From Ruminococcus albus AD2013 (GTDB taxonomy: Bacteria; Bacillota; Clostridia; Oscillospirales; Ruminococcaceae), in the NCBI RefSeq assembly GCF_000526775.1, contig NZ_JAGS01000001.1:248001-312000 (forward strand): a DNA stretch of 64,000 nucleotides, read 5' to 3'. The notes beneath the pieces were generated by a model. The model searched no databases. It had not been told where the DNA came from and saw only the letters and a program-made list of their open reading frames with translations. A program made the position numbers and the translations under genes. How positions within the stretch are numbered: position 1 is the first letter of the stretch; each line of letters begins with the position of its first letter. This document shows positions 36,295 through 48,976 of this stretch, one piece after another.

Positions 36295-36326
36295 TAACTT
36301 ATATAGGTGTATATTTCAGAGAAGTA

Positions 36327-36650
36327 CTATTCTTCTTCATCGTCAAGTCCGTAGTTGAGTATCATATTGTACGCCGCGTTTGCCTGCTGGCTTTCCTTGC
36401 GTTCGCGCCAGGCGTCTATCTCGCTTTTTATCGCAAGCATCTCATCGACTATAAGTTCGGTCTTTTCGGGGCGGACGTAGTTCACGTACCATGTCATGCG
36501 CTGTATCCCTTTTGGACTGCCGATGTACTTTGCTATTTCATCTGCAAATTCAGTGGGGTAGCCAAGTTCTGAAAGGGCGTGCCTGAGTTCATCGCGGATA
36601 TCCGCCCACTGAATGCGTCTGTCAGCTTCGCTGAAAATATCTCCGCTCAT
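36327..36650 (-). CDS. small protein of unknown function behind the aminopeptidase
   Basis: The protein has 107 residues, is acidic and mostly helical, has no membrane span or signal peptide, and ends in an acidic tail (GLDDEEE). No family was recognised. The ATG at 36650 overlaps the aminopeptidase stop (ATGA), so the genes are translationally coupled; an ATG two codons earlier (36656) is also possible. Coupling suggests a linked or accessory role, but nothing in the sequence defines it. Confidence 0.7.
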   Translation of the reverse strand: MSGDIFSEADRRIQWADIRDELRHALSELGYPTEFADEIAKYIGSPKGIQRMTWYVNYVRPEKTELIVDEMLAIKSEIDAWRERKESQQANAAYNMILNYGLDDEEE

Positions 36651-37876
36651 GCCCATGTACCGTTGCGGAAGACAGCTACTCTGGTGCCGTCTGGACGTAT
36701 GCCGTCTATGGAGAGGTCGTCAGCACCCACCATGAAATCCACATGGATGATGGAATCATTGATGCCGCGCTCCTTAGCCTGTTCAACGGTAAGGCTGTCG
36801 CCGTCTGGGAGAACTTCCTTGAAGCCCATACCTAAAGCGCAGTGACAGCAGGCATTTTCATCGAAGAGTGTTTCATAGAAAAGGAAGCCGCACTGGTTGA
36901 CAGGGCTCTCCTTTGGCACAAGTGCGACCTCGCCCAGCATACAAGCGCAGTCATCCATCTTTATCATCTGCTCCAGAAGCTCCTGACCTTTGCCTGCCTT
37001 GCAGGATACGGCTTTGCCGTCCTTGAATGTTATGGAGAAATCCTCGATAAGCTGGCTGTTCCAGGAAAGGGGCTTGACTGCCACAAGAGTGCCCTCGCAT
37101 TTTCCTGCATATGGTGAGGTGAATATCTCCTCGGTGGGTATGTTGGGGATATACTCGGCACCGTTCAGGGGATTGAGGTCCTTTGCACCCTCCCATTTAG
37201 CGCCCTCTATCAGGGTGACTTTGAAATCCGTGCCGTTGGAGCTTTTGTATTCGAGGGAAGAAAATCCCTGCTCATTCAGCCATGCAGCCTTTGTGACTAT
37301 GGTGTCCATATGGGCTTGCCAGTCGGCAACGGGGTCGTTGTCCTCACTTACGCGGACTGTTTTAAGTATAGCTTCCCACAGTTTGTCAACAGCATTTTCT
37401 GCATCGGGGAAACACTTCTTCGCCCATTTCTCTGAGGGGTGAGCCGCTATCACCCACTGATGTTTGCCCTCGATGGCGTTGCGGTAGGGCTTGAATACTG
37501 CCTGTCTGCCCTGAGAAACTGCGGATATCTTCTTGGGGTCGATTCCGTTCAGTGCATCCGGGTCATCGGATACTATGAATATCCTGCATGGCAGGTCTTC
37601 TACCATCTGCTTCATTTTTTCTTCTTCCCATGGCAGGACTTTTGCGAGGGTGTCCTGCTCGGCATACAGCAGGTCAAGTCTGTTCTGCATATCGCTCGAC
37701 CAGTTCATGTTGACCTTTTTTGCACCTGCCTTGTAGCATTCTTCCATTACAAGCGCGGCGAATTCATGCTGTTCAACAGCTGCTGTCAGCTGAACTATCT
37801 GCCCGCGCTGAACATTTGCGCCCATGCGGACTATCAGCTGTGCGTATTTTCTCAGCAGTTTTTCAGATATTGCCAT
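36647..37876 (-). CDS. M29-family aminopeptidase
   Basis: The protein has 409 residues, the usual size of AmpS/PepS-type metallo-aminopeptidases. Family features are GEVALVPKESPV, the FYETLFDENACCHCALGMGF segment with the metal-binding Glu and His, and the late HVDFMVG. It would remove N-terminal residues from peptides in the cytoplasm, since no signal peptide is seen. The start at 37876 follows CGGAGG. The small gene downstream overlaps it by 4 nt. Confidence 0.93.
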   Translation of the reverse strand: MAISEKLLRKYAQLIVRMGANVQRGQIVQLTAAVEQHEFAALVMEECYKAGAKKVNMNWSSDMQNRLDLLYAEQDTLAKVLPWEEEKMKQMVEDLPCRIFIVSDDPDALNGIDPKKISAVSQGRQAVFKPYRNAIEGKHQWVIAAHPSEKWAKKCFPDAENAVDKLWEAILKTVRVSEDNDPVADWQAHMDTIVTKAAWLNEQGFSSLEYKSSNGTDFKVTLIEGAKWEGAKDLNPLNGAEYIPNIPTEEIFTSPYAGKCEGTLVAVKPLSWNSQLIEDFSITFKDGKAVSCKAGKGQELLEQMIKMDDCACMLGEVALVPKESPVNQCGFLFYETLFDENACCHCALGMGFKEVLPDGDSLTVEQAKERGINDSIIHVDFMVGADDLSIDGIRPDGTRVAVFRNGTWA

Positions 37877-37910
37877 TTTATATCCTCCGTTTTCTGTATC
37901 GTCTATCGTT

Positions 37911-37944
37911 TGACCCGCCCCTGTCAGGTGACATGAGCGGGTCA
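37911..37944. other. strong hairpin between trkA and the aminopeptidase gene
   Basis: TGACCCGC/GCGGGTCA arms surround an 18-nt loop. Neither strand has a clear T-tract, so it may be a weak terminator or processing site of the trk transcript. Confidence 0.45.
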
Positions 37945-37968
37945 TTATGTCTTATGAGAAATTATAAC

Positions 37969-38613
37969 TTATATCCTGAAGCACTTGTTGATGTCCTTTA
38001 CCTCGCCGATAACGAAAGCAATATCACCCTCAAGCACCACGGTGTCGGCGGTGGGCAGGAATACGTTGTCTCCACGCTTGAAAGTAAGTATATTTATATT
38101 GTACTTCTTTCTTATATCCACCTGTGCAAGGCTCTTGCCATACCAGTCCTTGGGTATTTTCAGCTCGTATATGGAGTAGTTGTTGTCAAGCTGGATAAAG
38201 TCCAGTATAGTCTCCGATGCGTACTTTGTTGCTATCCTGATAGCAGTCTGCTTTTCGGGGTAAGCTACTTCGTCAGCGCCCACCATTCTCAGGAACTTCA
38301 TCTGCACATCGTTGGTTGCCCTTGCAAGAACGTACTTAGCACCCAGTTCTTTAAGCGTGCAGGTGGTTTCAAGCGATACCTGGAAAAGTCCGCCGACAGC
38401 AACTATGCATATATCAAAATTACCGATACCCAGTGAACGCAGGAACTCTGCATCGGTACAATTGCCTATCCTTGCGCTGGTAACGTATGGTAGTATCTCG
38501 TTTATGCGGTCTTCGTTGGAATCAACTGCCATTACCTCACAGTTGAGCTCGCTCATTCTCTTGGCGATATGGGCACCGAATTCGCCCACGCCTATTATCA
38601 ATGCACTTGTCAT
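37969..38613 (-). CDS. TrkA/KtrA-type potassium channel regulator (RCK)
   Basis: The protein has 214 residues. An N-terminal Rossmann fold has the nucleotide motif GVGEFGAHIA and an acidic end of strand 2 (AVDSNEDR); a C-terminal TrkA_C domain is at about 135-214. It gates the partner membrane subunit in response to nucleotides and sits on the cytoplasmic face. The gene follows the TrkH/KtrB gene by 19 nt with RBS AAAGGAG. Confidence 0.93.
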   Translation of the reverse strand: MTSALIIGVGEFGAHIAKRMSELNCEVMAVDSNEDRINEILPYVTSARIGNCTDAEFLRSLGIGNFDICIVAVGGLFQVSLETTCTLKELGAKYVLARATNDVQMKFLRMVGADEVAYPEKQTAIRIATKYASETILDFIQLDNNYSIYELKIPKDWYGKSLAQVDIRKKYNINILTFKRGDNVFLPTADTVVLEGDIAFVIGEVKDINKCFRI

Positions 38614-38632
38614 AATTATTTTCTCCTTTCGG

Positions 38633-39967
38633 TCAGCCTACGGATATTCTCTCCATCGGCAGTTTGCTCTTAACATTTTCGGTTGAAGGCAGTGCCGCAT
38701 ATATCAGTGTGAGGGGGCCTACTCTTCCGAAGAACATCAGTATCATCAGCAGTATTCTTGGTGCCAGTGAAAGTGTGCTGGTTATACCAAGTGTAAGACC
38801 TACCGTGCCTACTGCGGAACCTGTTTCAAACAGGCAGGTGAGTATAGGCAGACCCTCGATACGGCTTATAGCTATGCCTGTTGTTATGAACAGGGTGAGA
38901 TAAGTAAAGAGCAGTGCCGCCGCATTTCGCACAGCTTCCTCGGGAAGACGGCGCTTGAAGCACTGTACATCGTTTCTGCGGCTGAATACGGTTATAGCCG
39001 AGAAAAACAGAACAGCAAGAGTAGCGGTCTTCATACCGCCCGCAGTTGATCCCGGTGAACCGCCCACGATCATCAGCATTATCATGACCAGTGTTCCCGA
39101 ACCGTCCATAGCGGCAAGATCCTGAGTGTTGAATCCCGCAGTTCTTGTAGTTACCGACTGGAACATGGAGCTTATTATCCTGTCGCCCATAGGCAGCTTG
39201 CTGTATTCGCAGAAGAAAAAGTATACAGCAGGTATGAATGTCAGCAGCAGGGAGGTTATAAGTACTACCTTGCTCTGGAGGCTGTATTTCTTGAGGTGGT
39301 GCTTGTGGGTCTTTATGTCGTTCCATACCAGGAAGCCGATGCCGCCCACGATTATCAGCAGCATTATCACTATATTAAGGTATATATTATCGTGATAGGA
39401 ACACAGTGACGAGAATGGTTCGCGCACACCCATCAGGTCAAATCCCGCGTTGCAGAAAGCGGATATGGAGTGCCATACCGAGTAACCGATGCCCGTAACT
39501 ACTCCGAAATCCTTTATAAATACGGGTAAGAGTAGTATCGCGCCGATAAGCTCTATCATCAGGGACGTTTTGAGTATAAATCCCGTGAGCTTGACGATAC
39601 CGCCGACCTGCGGCGCTGATATGGAATCCTGCATGGTGCTTCGCTGTGCAAGACCTATCTTTTTGCCCGAGAGCCGCATGATAGTCACACCCATGGTGAC
39701 AACGCCCATGCCGCCTATCTGTATCAGCAGCAGTATTATGACTTTTCCGAAAAGCGACCAGTAAGTAGCCGTGTCCCTTACCACCAGACCTGTAACGCAG
39801 GTGGCGGATACCGCAGTGAAAAGGCAGTCTGTGAATGGCGTGAAAGCCCTTGCCTGCGAAGATATGGGCAGCATCAGAAGCAGTGCGCCCAGAAGTATTA
39901 TCCCGAGAAAACCGAATATGATTATCTGGAATGAATTAAGATGTTTGTTAGTTTTCTTTTTTTCCAT
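38633..39967 (-). CDS. TrkH/KtrB-type potassium uptake membrane subunit
   Basis: The protein has 444 residues with about eight spans plus four pore loops. Selectivity-filter-like segments with conserved Gly are visible (TCVTGLVV, CNAGFDLMG, TRTAGFN and GTVGLT). It transports potassium, probably coupled to sodium in the Ktr manner, with the RCK subunit encoded next. The length is typical of KtrB. The RBS is AGAGGTG. A TATAAT box lies upstream near 40010 but no convincing -35 was found. Confidence 0.93.
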   Translation of the reverse strand: MEKKKTNKHLNSFQIIIFGFLGIILLGALLLMLPISSQARAFTPFTDCLFTAVSATCVTGLVVRDTATYWSLFGKVIILLLIQIGGMGVVTMGVTIMRLSGKKIGLAQRSTMQDSISAPQVGGIVKLTGFILKTSLMIELIGAILLLPVFIKDFGVVTGIGYSVWHSISAFCNAGFDLMGVREPFSSLCSYHDNIYLNIVIMLLIIVGGIGFLVWNDIKTHKHHLKKYSLQSKVVLITSLLLTFIPAVYFFFCEYSKLPMGDRIISSMFQSVTTRTAGFNTQDLAAMDGSGTLVMIMLMIVGGSPGSTAGGMKTATLAVLFFSAITVFSRRNDVQCFKRRLPEEAVRNAAALLFTYLTLFITTGIAISRIEGLPILTCLFETGSAVGTVGLTLGITSTLSLAPRILLMILMFFGRVGPLTLIYAALPSTENVKSKLPMERISVG

Positions 39968-40210
39968 AGTGTTCTACACCTCTTTTTTCGATACGGTATA
40001 AATTATATCATATTTGGGATTAATATGCTATTAATAATTTGTAAATAATATTTATGGCGAAACGTTGCAGGATATTGGAAAGTTCTGCATATCTAATAGA
40101 AAAAGTTTTGAATAATAAATCTTTATTTCGCACACCTGTGTTTCTTACCAACACAGCAAAATGGGGTACGAATGGCTGATCGGGATATCTGAATTTTGTA
40201 TTAAATGCCC

Positions 40211-40239
40211 TTTACAAATAAGTCGTGATGTGCTATAAT
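40211..40239 (+). promoter_or_regulatory. promoter of carA-carB-dapF
   Basis: TTTACA (40211-40216), 17 nt, TATAAT (40234-40239). The leader is only about 25 nt, so no attenuator of the PyrR type fits. Confidence 0.75.
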
Positions 40240-40270
40240 ATCTTGAAGAATGTTTAAAGGAGGATTTAAA

Positions 40271-41368
40271 GTGCAGAAGGCATATCTAATTCTTGAAAAC
40301 GGCACAGTTTTTGAGGGCAAAAGCTTTGGCGCTGTCGGCGAAGCTGTTGGTGAGATAGTATTCACTACCGCTATGACGGGCTATCTTGAGACCCTTACCG
40401 ATCCCAGCTATTATGGACAGATCGTTGTTCAGACATTCCCTCTGATCGGAAATTACGGAGTTATCCCCCAGGATTTTGAAAGCAGCCGTCCCCATGTAAA
40501 AGCATATATCGTAAGACAATGGTGTCAAGAGCCCAGCAATTTCAGATGCGAGGGTGATCTTGACATTTTTTTGCGTAATAACGGCATTGTTGGTATGTAT
40601 GGTATAGATACCAGACGTCTGACAAGGATAGTAAGAGAGCACGGTGTAATGAACGGAAAGATAGTTACATCCACCGACGGCACAGTACCTGAGGAAGTAA
40701 AGAACTATAAAATAGTAGAGGCGGTAAAGAACACCACCTGCGATAAGGAAGAGACTTTCTCACCCGATGGTGAAGCTAAGCGACGTGTTGTTCTGTACGA
40801 TTTCGGTGCAAAGGCTAACATCGGAAGATGTCTTGTGAACAGGGGCTGCGAGGTAACGGTAGTTCCCGCATACACCAAGATCGACAGGATAAAAGAGCTT
40901 GCTCCCGACGGTATAATGCTGTCGAACGGCCCCGGAGATCCTGCGGAGAACGTTGAGATAATAGAAGAACTCAAAAAGATAGGTGAGCTTAAAATACCTA
41001 CTTTTGGTATCTGCCTTGGTCACCAGCTGCTGGCACTTGCACACGGCGCAAAGACCGAGAAGCTGAAATACGGTCACAGAGGTGCTAACCAGCCTTGCAA
41101 GGAAGTAGCTACCGGTAGAGTATATATCACTTCACAGAACCACGGTTACGCAGTTGTAAGCGATACCCTGCCCGCAGGGGCTGAGGAAAGCTTCGTAAAT
41201 GCCAACGACAACACCTGCGAGGGCGTGCGTTATACCGATGAACCTGCTTTCTCAGTGCAGTTCCACCCCGAAGCTTGCGGAGGTCCTCTGGATACGGGCT
41301 TCCTCTTTGACCGCTTCTGCGAGTTGATAGACGAGTACAAAAATTCTCCCGAATCTGAAAATGTCTGA
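40271..41368 (+). CDS. carA: carbamoyl-phosphate synthase small subunit
   Basis: The protein has 365 residues, the usual length. The N-terminal CPSase_sm domain (AYLILENGTVFEGKSFGA) is followed by a class I glutamine amidotransferase with catalytic C248 in FGICLGHQ and H332/E334 in FHPEAC. It hydrolyses glutamine and passes ammonia to CarB. The start is GTG at 40271, because AAAGGAGG lies 7 nt before it; the in-frame ATG at 40250 precedes that RBS. The carB-dapF gene follows after 18 nt. Confidence 0.95.
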   Translation: MQKAYLILENGTVFEGKSFGAVGEAVGEIVFTTAMTGYLETLTDPSYYGQIVVQTFPLIGNYGVIPQDFESSRPHVKAYIVRQWCQEPSNFRCEGDLDIFLRNNGIVGMYGIDTRRLTRIVREHGVMNGKIVTSTDGTVPEEVKNYKIVEAVKNTTCDKEETFSPDGEAKRRVVLYDFGAKANIGRCLVNRGCEVTVVPAYTKIDRIKELAPDGIMLSNGPGDPAENVEIIEELKKIGELKIPTFGICLGHQLLALAHGAKTEKLKYGHRGANQPCKEVATGRVYITSQNHGYAVVSDTLPAGAEESFVNANDNTCEGVRYTDEPAFSVQFHPEACGGPLDTGFLFDRFCELIDEYKNSPESENV

Positions 41369-41386
41369 CAGAAAGGATAGATAAAA

Positions 41387-45442
<4,056 letters not shown>

Positions 45443-45468
45443 GGTCTTCTATATACAGCGATTTTCTG

Positions 45469-45520
45469 CAAAAAGTTGTACGTTTTTGTACAACTCTTGC
45501 AGAAATATGTCTGAGTTAAA
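45469..45520 (-). repeat. 52-nt dispersed hairpin repeat, copy B
   Basis: The reverse complement matches copy A (18879-18930) at 50 of 52 positions. It starts 26 nt after the carB-dapF stop. Flanking bases here add a further TTTCTGC/GCAGAAA pairing, giving a longer stem. Confidence 0.8.
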
Positions 45521-45574
45521 AATAAAAACGTATGTTTGCATAAAATCTTCGTGCAGGATATGTGCATGATAACA

Positions 45575-45613
45575 ACAAAAAGCGCCTTGCCGAAAACGAC
45601 AGGGCGCTTTTGT
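45575..45613. terminator. terminator of the carA-carB-dapF operon
   Basis: ACAAAAAGCGCC pairs with GGCGCTTTTGT around a 15-nt loop. The A/T arms would serve either strand. Confidence 0.8.
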
Positions 45614-45630
45614 GAAAGGAGCGGTGGACT

Positions 45631-45939
45631 ATGTCGATCACATTGCAGTACATACTTTGCGGATTTATATTCTTTGTGCCGGGGGCGTTGATGGTGGGGC
45701 TGAATTACTATCTTATCATTATGGGCATAAAAAACGAAAAACTTCCCGAGGAGGAACGAAAGCGGTATCCGTCGGGAGCACCGCTCTATGGAGGGATATT
45801 GTGTGCTGTGGGCGTGCTGATAGCATTGCGCTTTAAACACCTGTGGATCGGTCTGATACCCCTTTTGCTCGACCCCGGAGGGATATCCGGGATATTGTAT
45901 TGCCTGATATTTGAGAGCGGGAAACCAAGAAAGAAATAG
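45631..45939 (+). CDS. small hydrophobic membrane protein of unknown function
   Basis: The protein has 102 residues with a span at about 5-30, a short charged loop (KNEKLPEEERKRYP), then one or two spans at about 50-92 and a basic C-terminus (SGKPRKK). AAAGGAG precedes the ATG at 45631. It lies between two terminators, so it may be a single-gene transcript, though no promoter was identified. No family was recognised. Confidence 0.65.
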   Translation: MSITLQYILCGFIFFVPGALMVGLNYYLIIMGIKNEKLPEEERKRYPSGAPLYGGILCAVGVLIALRFKHLWIGLIPLLLDPGGISGILYCLIFESGKPRKK

Positions 45940-45960
45940 AATAACACGTTTTTTCAAAAG

Positions 45961-45996
45961 CAAACAGCCGTACCCAAGTGGTGCGGCTGTTGTTTG
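45961..45996 (+). terminator. terminator of the small membrane protein gene
   Basis: CAAACAGCCG/CGGCTGTTGTTTG stem with a 13-nt loop; the T-rich part is interrupted by G. Confidence 0.65.
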
Positions 45997-46030
45997 TGTT
46001 AAGTATATTAATTAAGGAGTATAAAGCAGG

Positions 46031-46705
46031 TCACTTGATAGTAACGGTGAAGGATCTGCTGTTAACATTGGTGAGATCCCACTTGCCGTTTACCTTGGCA
46101 CCGATCATCATCTTGTAGGTCTTGCCTGGTCTGAGTTTTGGGGAAGTATAGGTAGTGGTATTCGCCGGAATGTTCTGATCAACTATCTTCCACTTGCCTG
46201 CAAGGAATACAGCAACTCCGTAGCACTCTGCATTAGGGATTTGGTTCCAGTTCAACCTGAACTGATGATAGGTCTTGTTGTATTGGATAGAGGAGAGTTT
46301 GGGGTAAACAGGCTTGGGTGTAACAACTATGCTGTTGGAGAAATCCTTGACGTATTTTCCGTTCAGCATTGGAATGACAGCTACCCTGTACTCTGTATTT
46401 GCAGCCAGACCACTCAGTATATAGGTAGTATCCGTTGTTCTGTCGAGCATTTTCCACTCGCCGTTGACGTAGCCTGCTATAGCGTATCTTTCAGCGCCTT
46501 CTATTTCGTTCCAGCTGAGCTTGACTGCCTTATTTCCCTTCAGATAAGATACAACGGGTGGGGTGTATACAGTACGGGTGTCAGCGCTGGCATTTATTGC
46601 CGCAACACCGCCGATAACGCCTACAGGGACCGCGCCGCTTAACATCATAACTACACAAAGACCTGCTGCTGCTCTCTTCATATTATTTGATAAATTCTTT
46701 TTCAT
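46031..46705 (-). CDS. secreted protein with two fibronectin type III-like domains
   Basis: The protein has 224 residues. A signal peptide (basic start, hydrophobic core about residues 10-30, Ala-rich cleavage near NASA) is followed by two FnIII-like domains at about 38-120 and 121-224, each with the core pattern KLSWNEI or RLNWNQI and a late TxYxVxV or KTYKMMI strand. There is no dockerin, catalytic motif or anchor. Such proteins often act in surface or matrix binding; the role is unknown. The start at 46705 follows AGGTCAGGTG. The leader is unusually long, about 145 nt. Confidence 0.82.
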   Translation of the reverse strand: MKKNLSNNMKRAAAGLCVVMMLSGAVPVGVIGGVAAINASADTRTVYTPPVVSYLKGNKAVKLSWNEIEGAERYAIAGYVNGEWKMLDRTTDTTYILSGLAANTEYRVAVIPMLNGKYVKDFSNSIVVTPKPVYPKLSSIQYNKTYHQFRLNWNQIPNAECYGVAVFLAGKWKIVDQNIPANTTTYTSPKLRPGKTYKMMIGAKVNGKWDLTNVNSRSFTVTIK

Positions 46706-46856
46706 AATATTACACCTGACCTTTCTACATACCATCAACGTTTGCGTTAAAAATTGCTACATTCGTATGAAACTTGTCCATTCGAGTTCCTCCTTCTTCA
46801 ATATTTATCAAGCTAAATAATAATACGCTTGATACTTATTAACTATATTATAACAT

Positions 46857-46885
46857 TCACAGAAACATTTGTCAAGAATTATCCA
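46857..46885 (-). promoter_or_regulatory. promoter of the FnIII gene
   Basis: On the minus strand TTGACA (46885-46880), 17 nt, TATAAT (46862-46857). Confidence 0.8.
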
Positions 46886-47046
46886 AAAGCTCTATTTAAA
46901 ACTTTGTGAAACTTGTTAAAATAATAGTTAAATTAAATCCGGATAAATAATAACGGTTGTATATCTTGTGGCGCGGCATTGGCGAAGCATGCTGTTTGTG
47001 CTGTAAAGTCTTGGTTAGTTATGGATAACCAATTTTAATAAAATGC

Positions 47047-47075
47047 TTGTATTTTACAGAAGAACATGGTATAAT
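47047..47075 (+). promoter_or_regulatory. promoter of pepF
   Basis: TTGTAT (47047-47052), 17 nt, TATAAT (47070-47075). Confidence 0.7.
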
Positions 47076-47112
47076 ACTAATGTTACTAATTTTTCCGAAT
47101 GGAGGATAACAA

Positions 47113-48915
47113 ATGAGCGAAGAAAGAATACCCAAGAGAAGTGAAGTCGCTAAGGAAAACACCTGGGCGATAGAGGATATTTTCCCGACAGATGAAGCGT
47201 GGGAAAAGGCGCTTGAGGACTTCAAAAAGCTCCCCGAAAAGGTAGCTGCATACAAGGGCAGACTTGGCGAAAGCGCCGATACCTTGCTTGAGTTTTTAAA
47301 GCTGAGCGACGATATATCGGTAGCAGCTGACTCGATCGTGAACTATGCCCAGCGCAAGTCTGATGAGGATACGGCTGTTGCAAAGTATCAGGGCTATGTG
47401 GGTCAGATGATGAACGTGTTTGTTGCGTTGAATGCAGCGAGCAGTTTTGAAAGTCCCGAGCTTATCTCGATCCCCGATGATGTGCTGAAAGGCTTCTATA
47501 AGCAGAACAGCGGGCTTGAACTGTACCGCCGTCAGCTTGAACGCATACGCCGCAGGAAAGACCATGTACTTTCCGAAGCGGAGGAAAGGATCATTGCGCT
47601 GGCGGGCGAGATGGGAAATTCAGCAGATAAGATATACTCTATGTTCTCAGATGCCGATCTTAAATTTGAGGACGCTGTTGACAGCGAGGGCAAGACTCAT
47701 CAGGTGACCCACGGCAGTTATATACCGCTGGTAAAGGACGCTGACAGGGAACTGAGAAAGTCTGCATTTACTTCCATATACAAGGGCTACGGCAAATTCC
47801 GTAACACCTGCGCGGCTACCCTCGATTCACAGATGAAAGCGCTGGAATTCTATTCAAAGGCGAGAAATTATAACTCTGCGCTGGAAGGTTCGCTTTCGGC
47901 AAATGAGGTGCCTGTGGAGGTGTATCACAACCTTATCAAGGCAGTTCACGATAATATGAACTATATGTACGATTATGTCGCACTGCGCAAAAAGCTTCTC
48001 GGTGTTGACGAACTGCATTTCTACGATCTCTACACCCCGATAGTATCCGACTTTACCATGAAAGTCACCTTTGAAGAGGCTAAGGAGACTGTACTGAAAG
48101 CACTTGCACCTATGGGCGAGGACTATATCGCCATACTGAAAGAGGGCTTTGAAAACCGCTGGATAGACGTATATGAGAACGAGAACAAGACAAGCGGTGC
48201 GTACTCCGCAGGTGCAAGAGTACATCCTTTTGTACTGTTAAACCACAAGGACACCCTCGACTGTATGTTCACGCTGGCGCACGAGATGGGTCACGCTATA
48301 CATTCCTATCTCTCAAACAAAAATCAGCCTGTGGTATACAGCGATTATGTTATATTCGTGGCTGAGGTTGCTTCTACCTGCAACGAGGCTCTGCTGATGC
48401 AGTATCTCCTTGCACACACGGATGACAAGAAGGAAAAGGCATATCTCATAAACTACTTCCTTGAACAGTTCCGCACCACTCTTTACAGGCAGACAATGTT
48501 CGCTGAATTCGAGCTGAAATGCAGTGAGATATGCGCTTCGGGCGATACCCTTACAGCTGATAAGCTTTGTGAGATCTACGGCGACCTGAACAAGCTGTAC
48601 TTCGGTGACGGTATCGTTCTCGATGAGGATATCAAGATGGAATGGGCACGGATACCGCACTTCTACTATGATTTCTATGTATACCAGTACGCGACCGGCT
48701 ATTCTGCGGCGATAGCGCTTTCACAACGTATACTGAAAGAGGGTGCACCAGCTGTTAAGGATTATATTGAAGGCTTCCTCATGGGCGGCTGCTCGGCTGA
48801 CCCGATAACACTGCTGAAAAATGCGGGCGTTGATATGTCTACCACTAAACCCGTGACCGATGCTCTCGCACTTTTTGGTGATCTGATAAAGCAGATGGAC
48901 GAACTTGGCAAGTAG
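47113..48915 (+). CDS. pepF: oligoendopeptidase F
   Basis: The protein has 600 residues, the usual length for the M3B family. The zinc motif H390-E-M-G-H394 is present with the downstream Glu in AEVASTCNEALL, and the N-terminal part matches PepF (IPKRSEVAKENTWAIEDIFP). It cleaves peptides of about 7-17 residues in the cytoplasm; no signal peptide is seen. It has its own promoter, RBS GGAGG and terminator. Confidence 0.96.
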   Translation: MSEERIPKRSEVAKENTWAIEDIFPTDEAWEKALEDFKKLPEKVAAYKGRLGESADTLLEFLKLSDDISVAADSIVNYAQRKSDEDTAVAKYQGYVGQMMNVFVALNAASSFESPELISIPDDVLKGFYKQNSGLELYRRQLERIRRRKDHVLSEAEERIIALAGEMGNSADKIYSMFSDADLKFEDAVDSEGKTHQVTHGSYIPLVKDADRELRKSAFTSIYKGYGKFRNTCAATLDSQMKALEFYSKARNYNSALEGSLSANEVPVEVYHNLIKAVHDNMNYMYDYVALRKKLLGVDELHFYDLYTPIVSDFTMKVTFEEAKETVLKALAPMGEDYIAILKEGFENRWIDVYENENKTSGAYSAGARVHPFVLLNHKDTLDCMFTLAHEMGHAIHSYLSNKNQPVVYSDYVIFVAEVASTCNEALLMQYLLAHTDDKKEKAYLINYFLEQFRTTLYRQTMFAEFELKCSEICASGDTLTADKLCEIYGDLNKLYFGDGIVLDEDIKMEWARIPHFYYDFYVYQYATGYSAAIALSQRILKEGAPAVKDYIEGFLMGGCSADPITLLKNAGVDMSTTKPVTDALALFGDLIKQMDELGK

Positions 48916-48935
48916 TATAAACCGATAAATATAAT

Positions 48936-48973
48936 AAAAACGGAGGACAGTTCATTTAGCTATCCTCCGTTTT
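48936..48973. terminator. bidirectional terminator between pepF and the acyltransferase operon
   Basis: AAAAACGGAGGA/TCCTCCGTTTT stem with a 15-nt loop ends the rightward pepF and the leftward acyltransferase transcript. Confidence 0.88.
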
Positions 48974-48976
48974 GTG

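Noticed and set aside
37911..37944. Rho-independent terminator after trkA
   Set aside because: The stem is strong but neither strand has a T-tract, so it is listed only as a hairpin.
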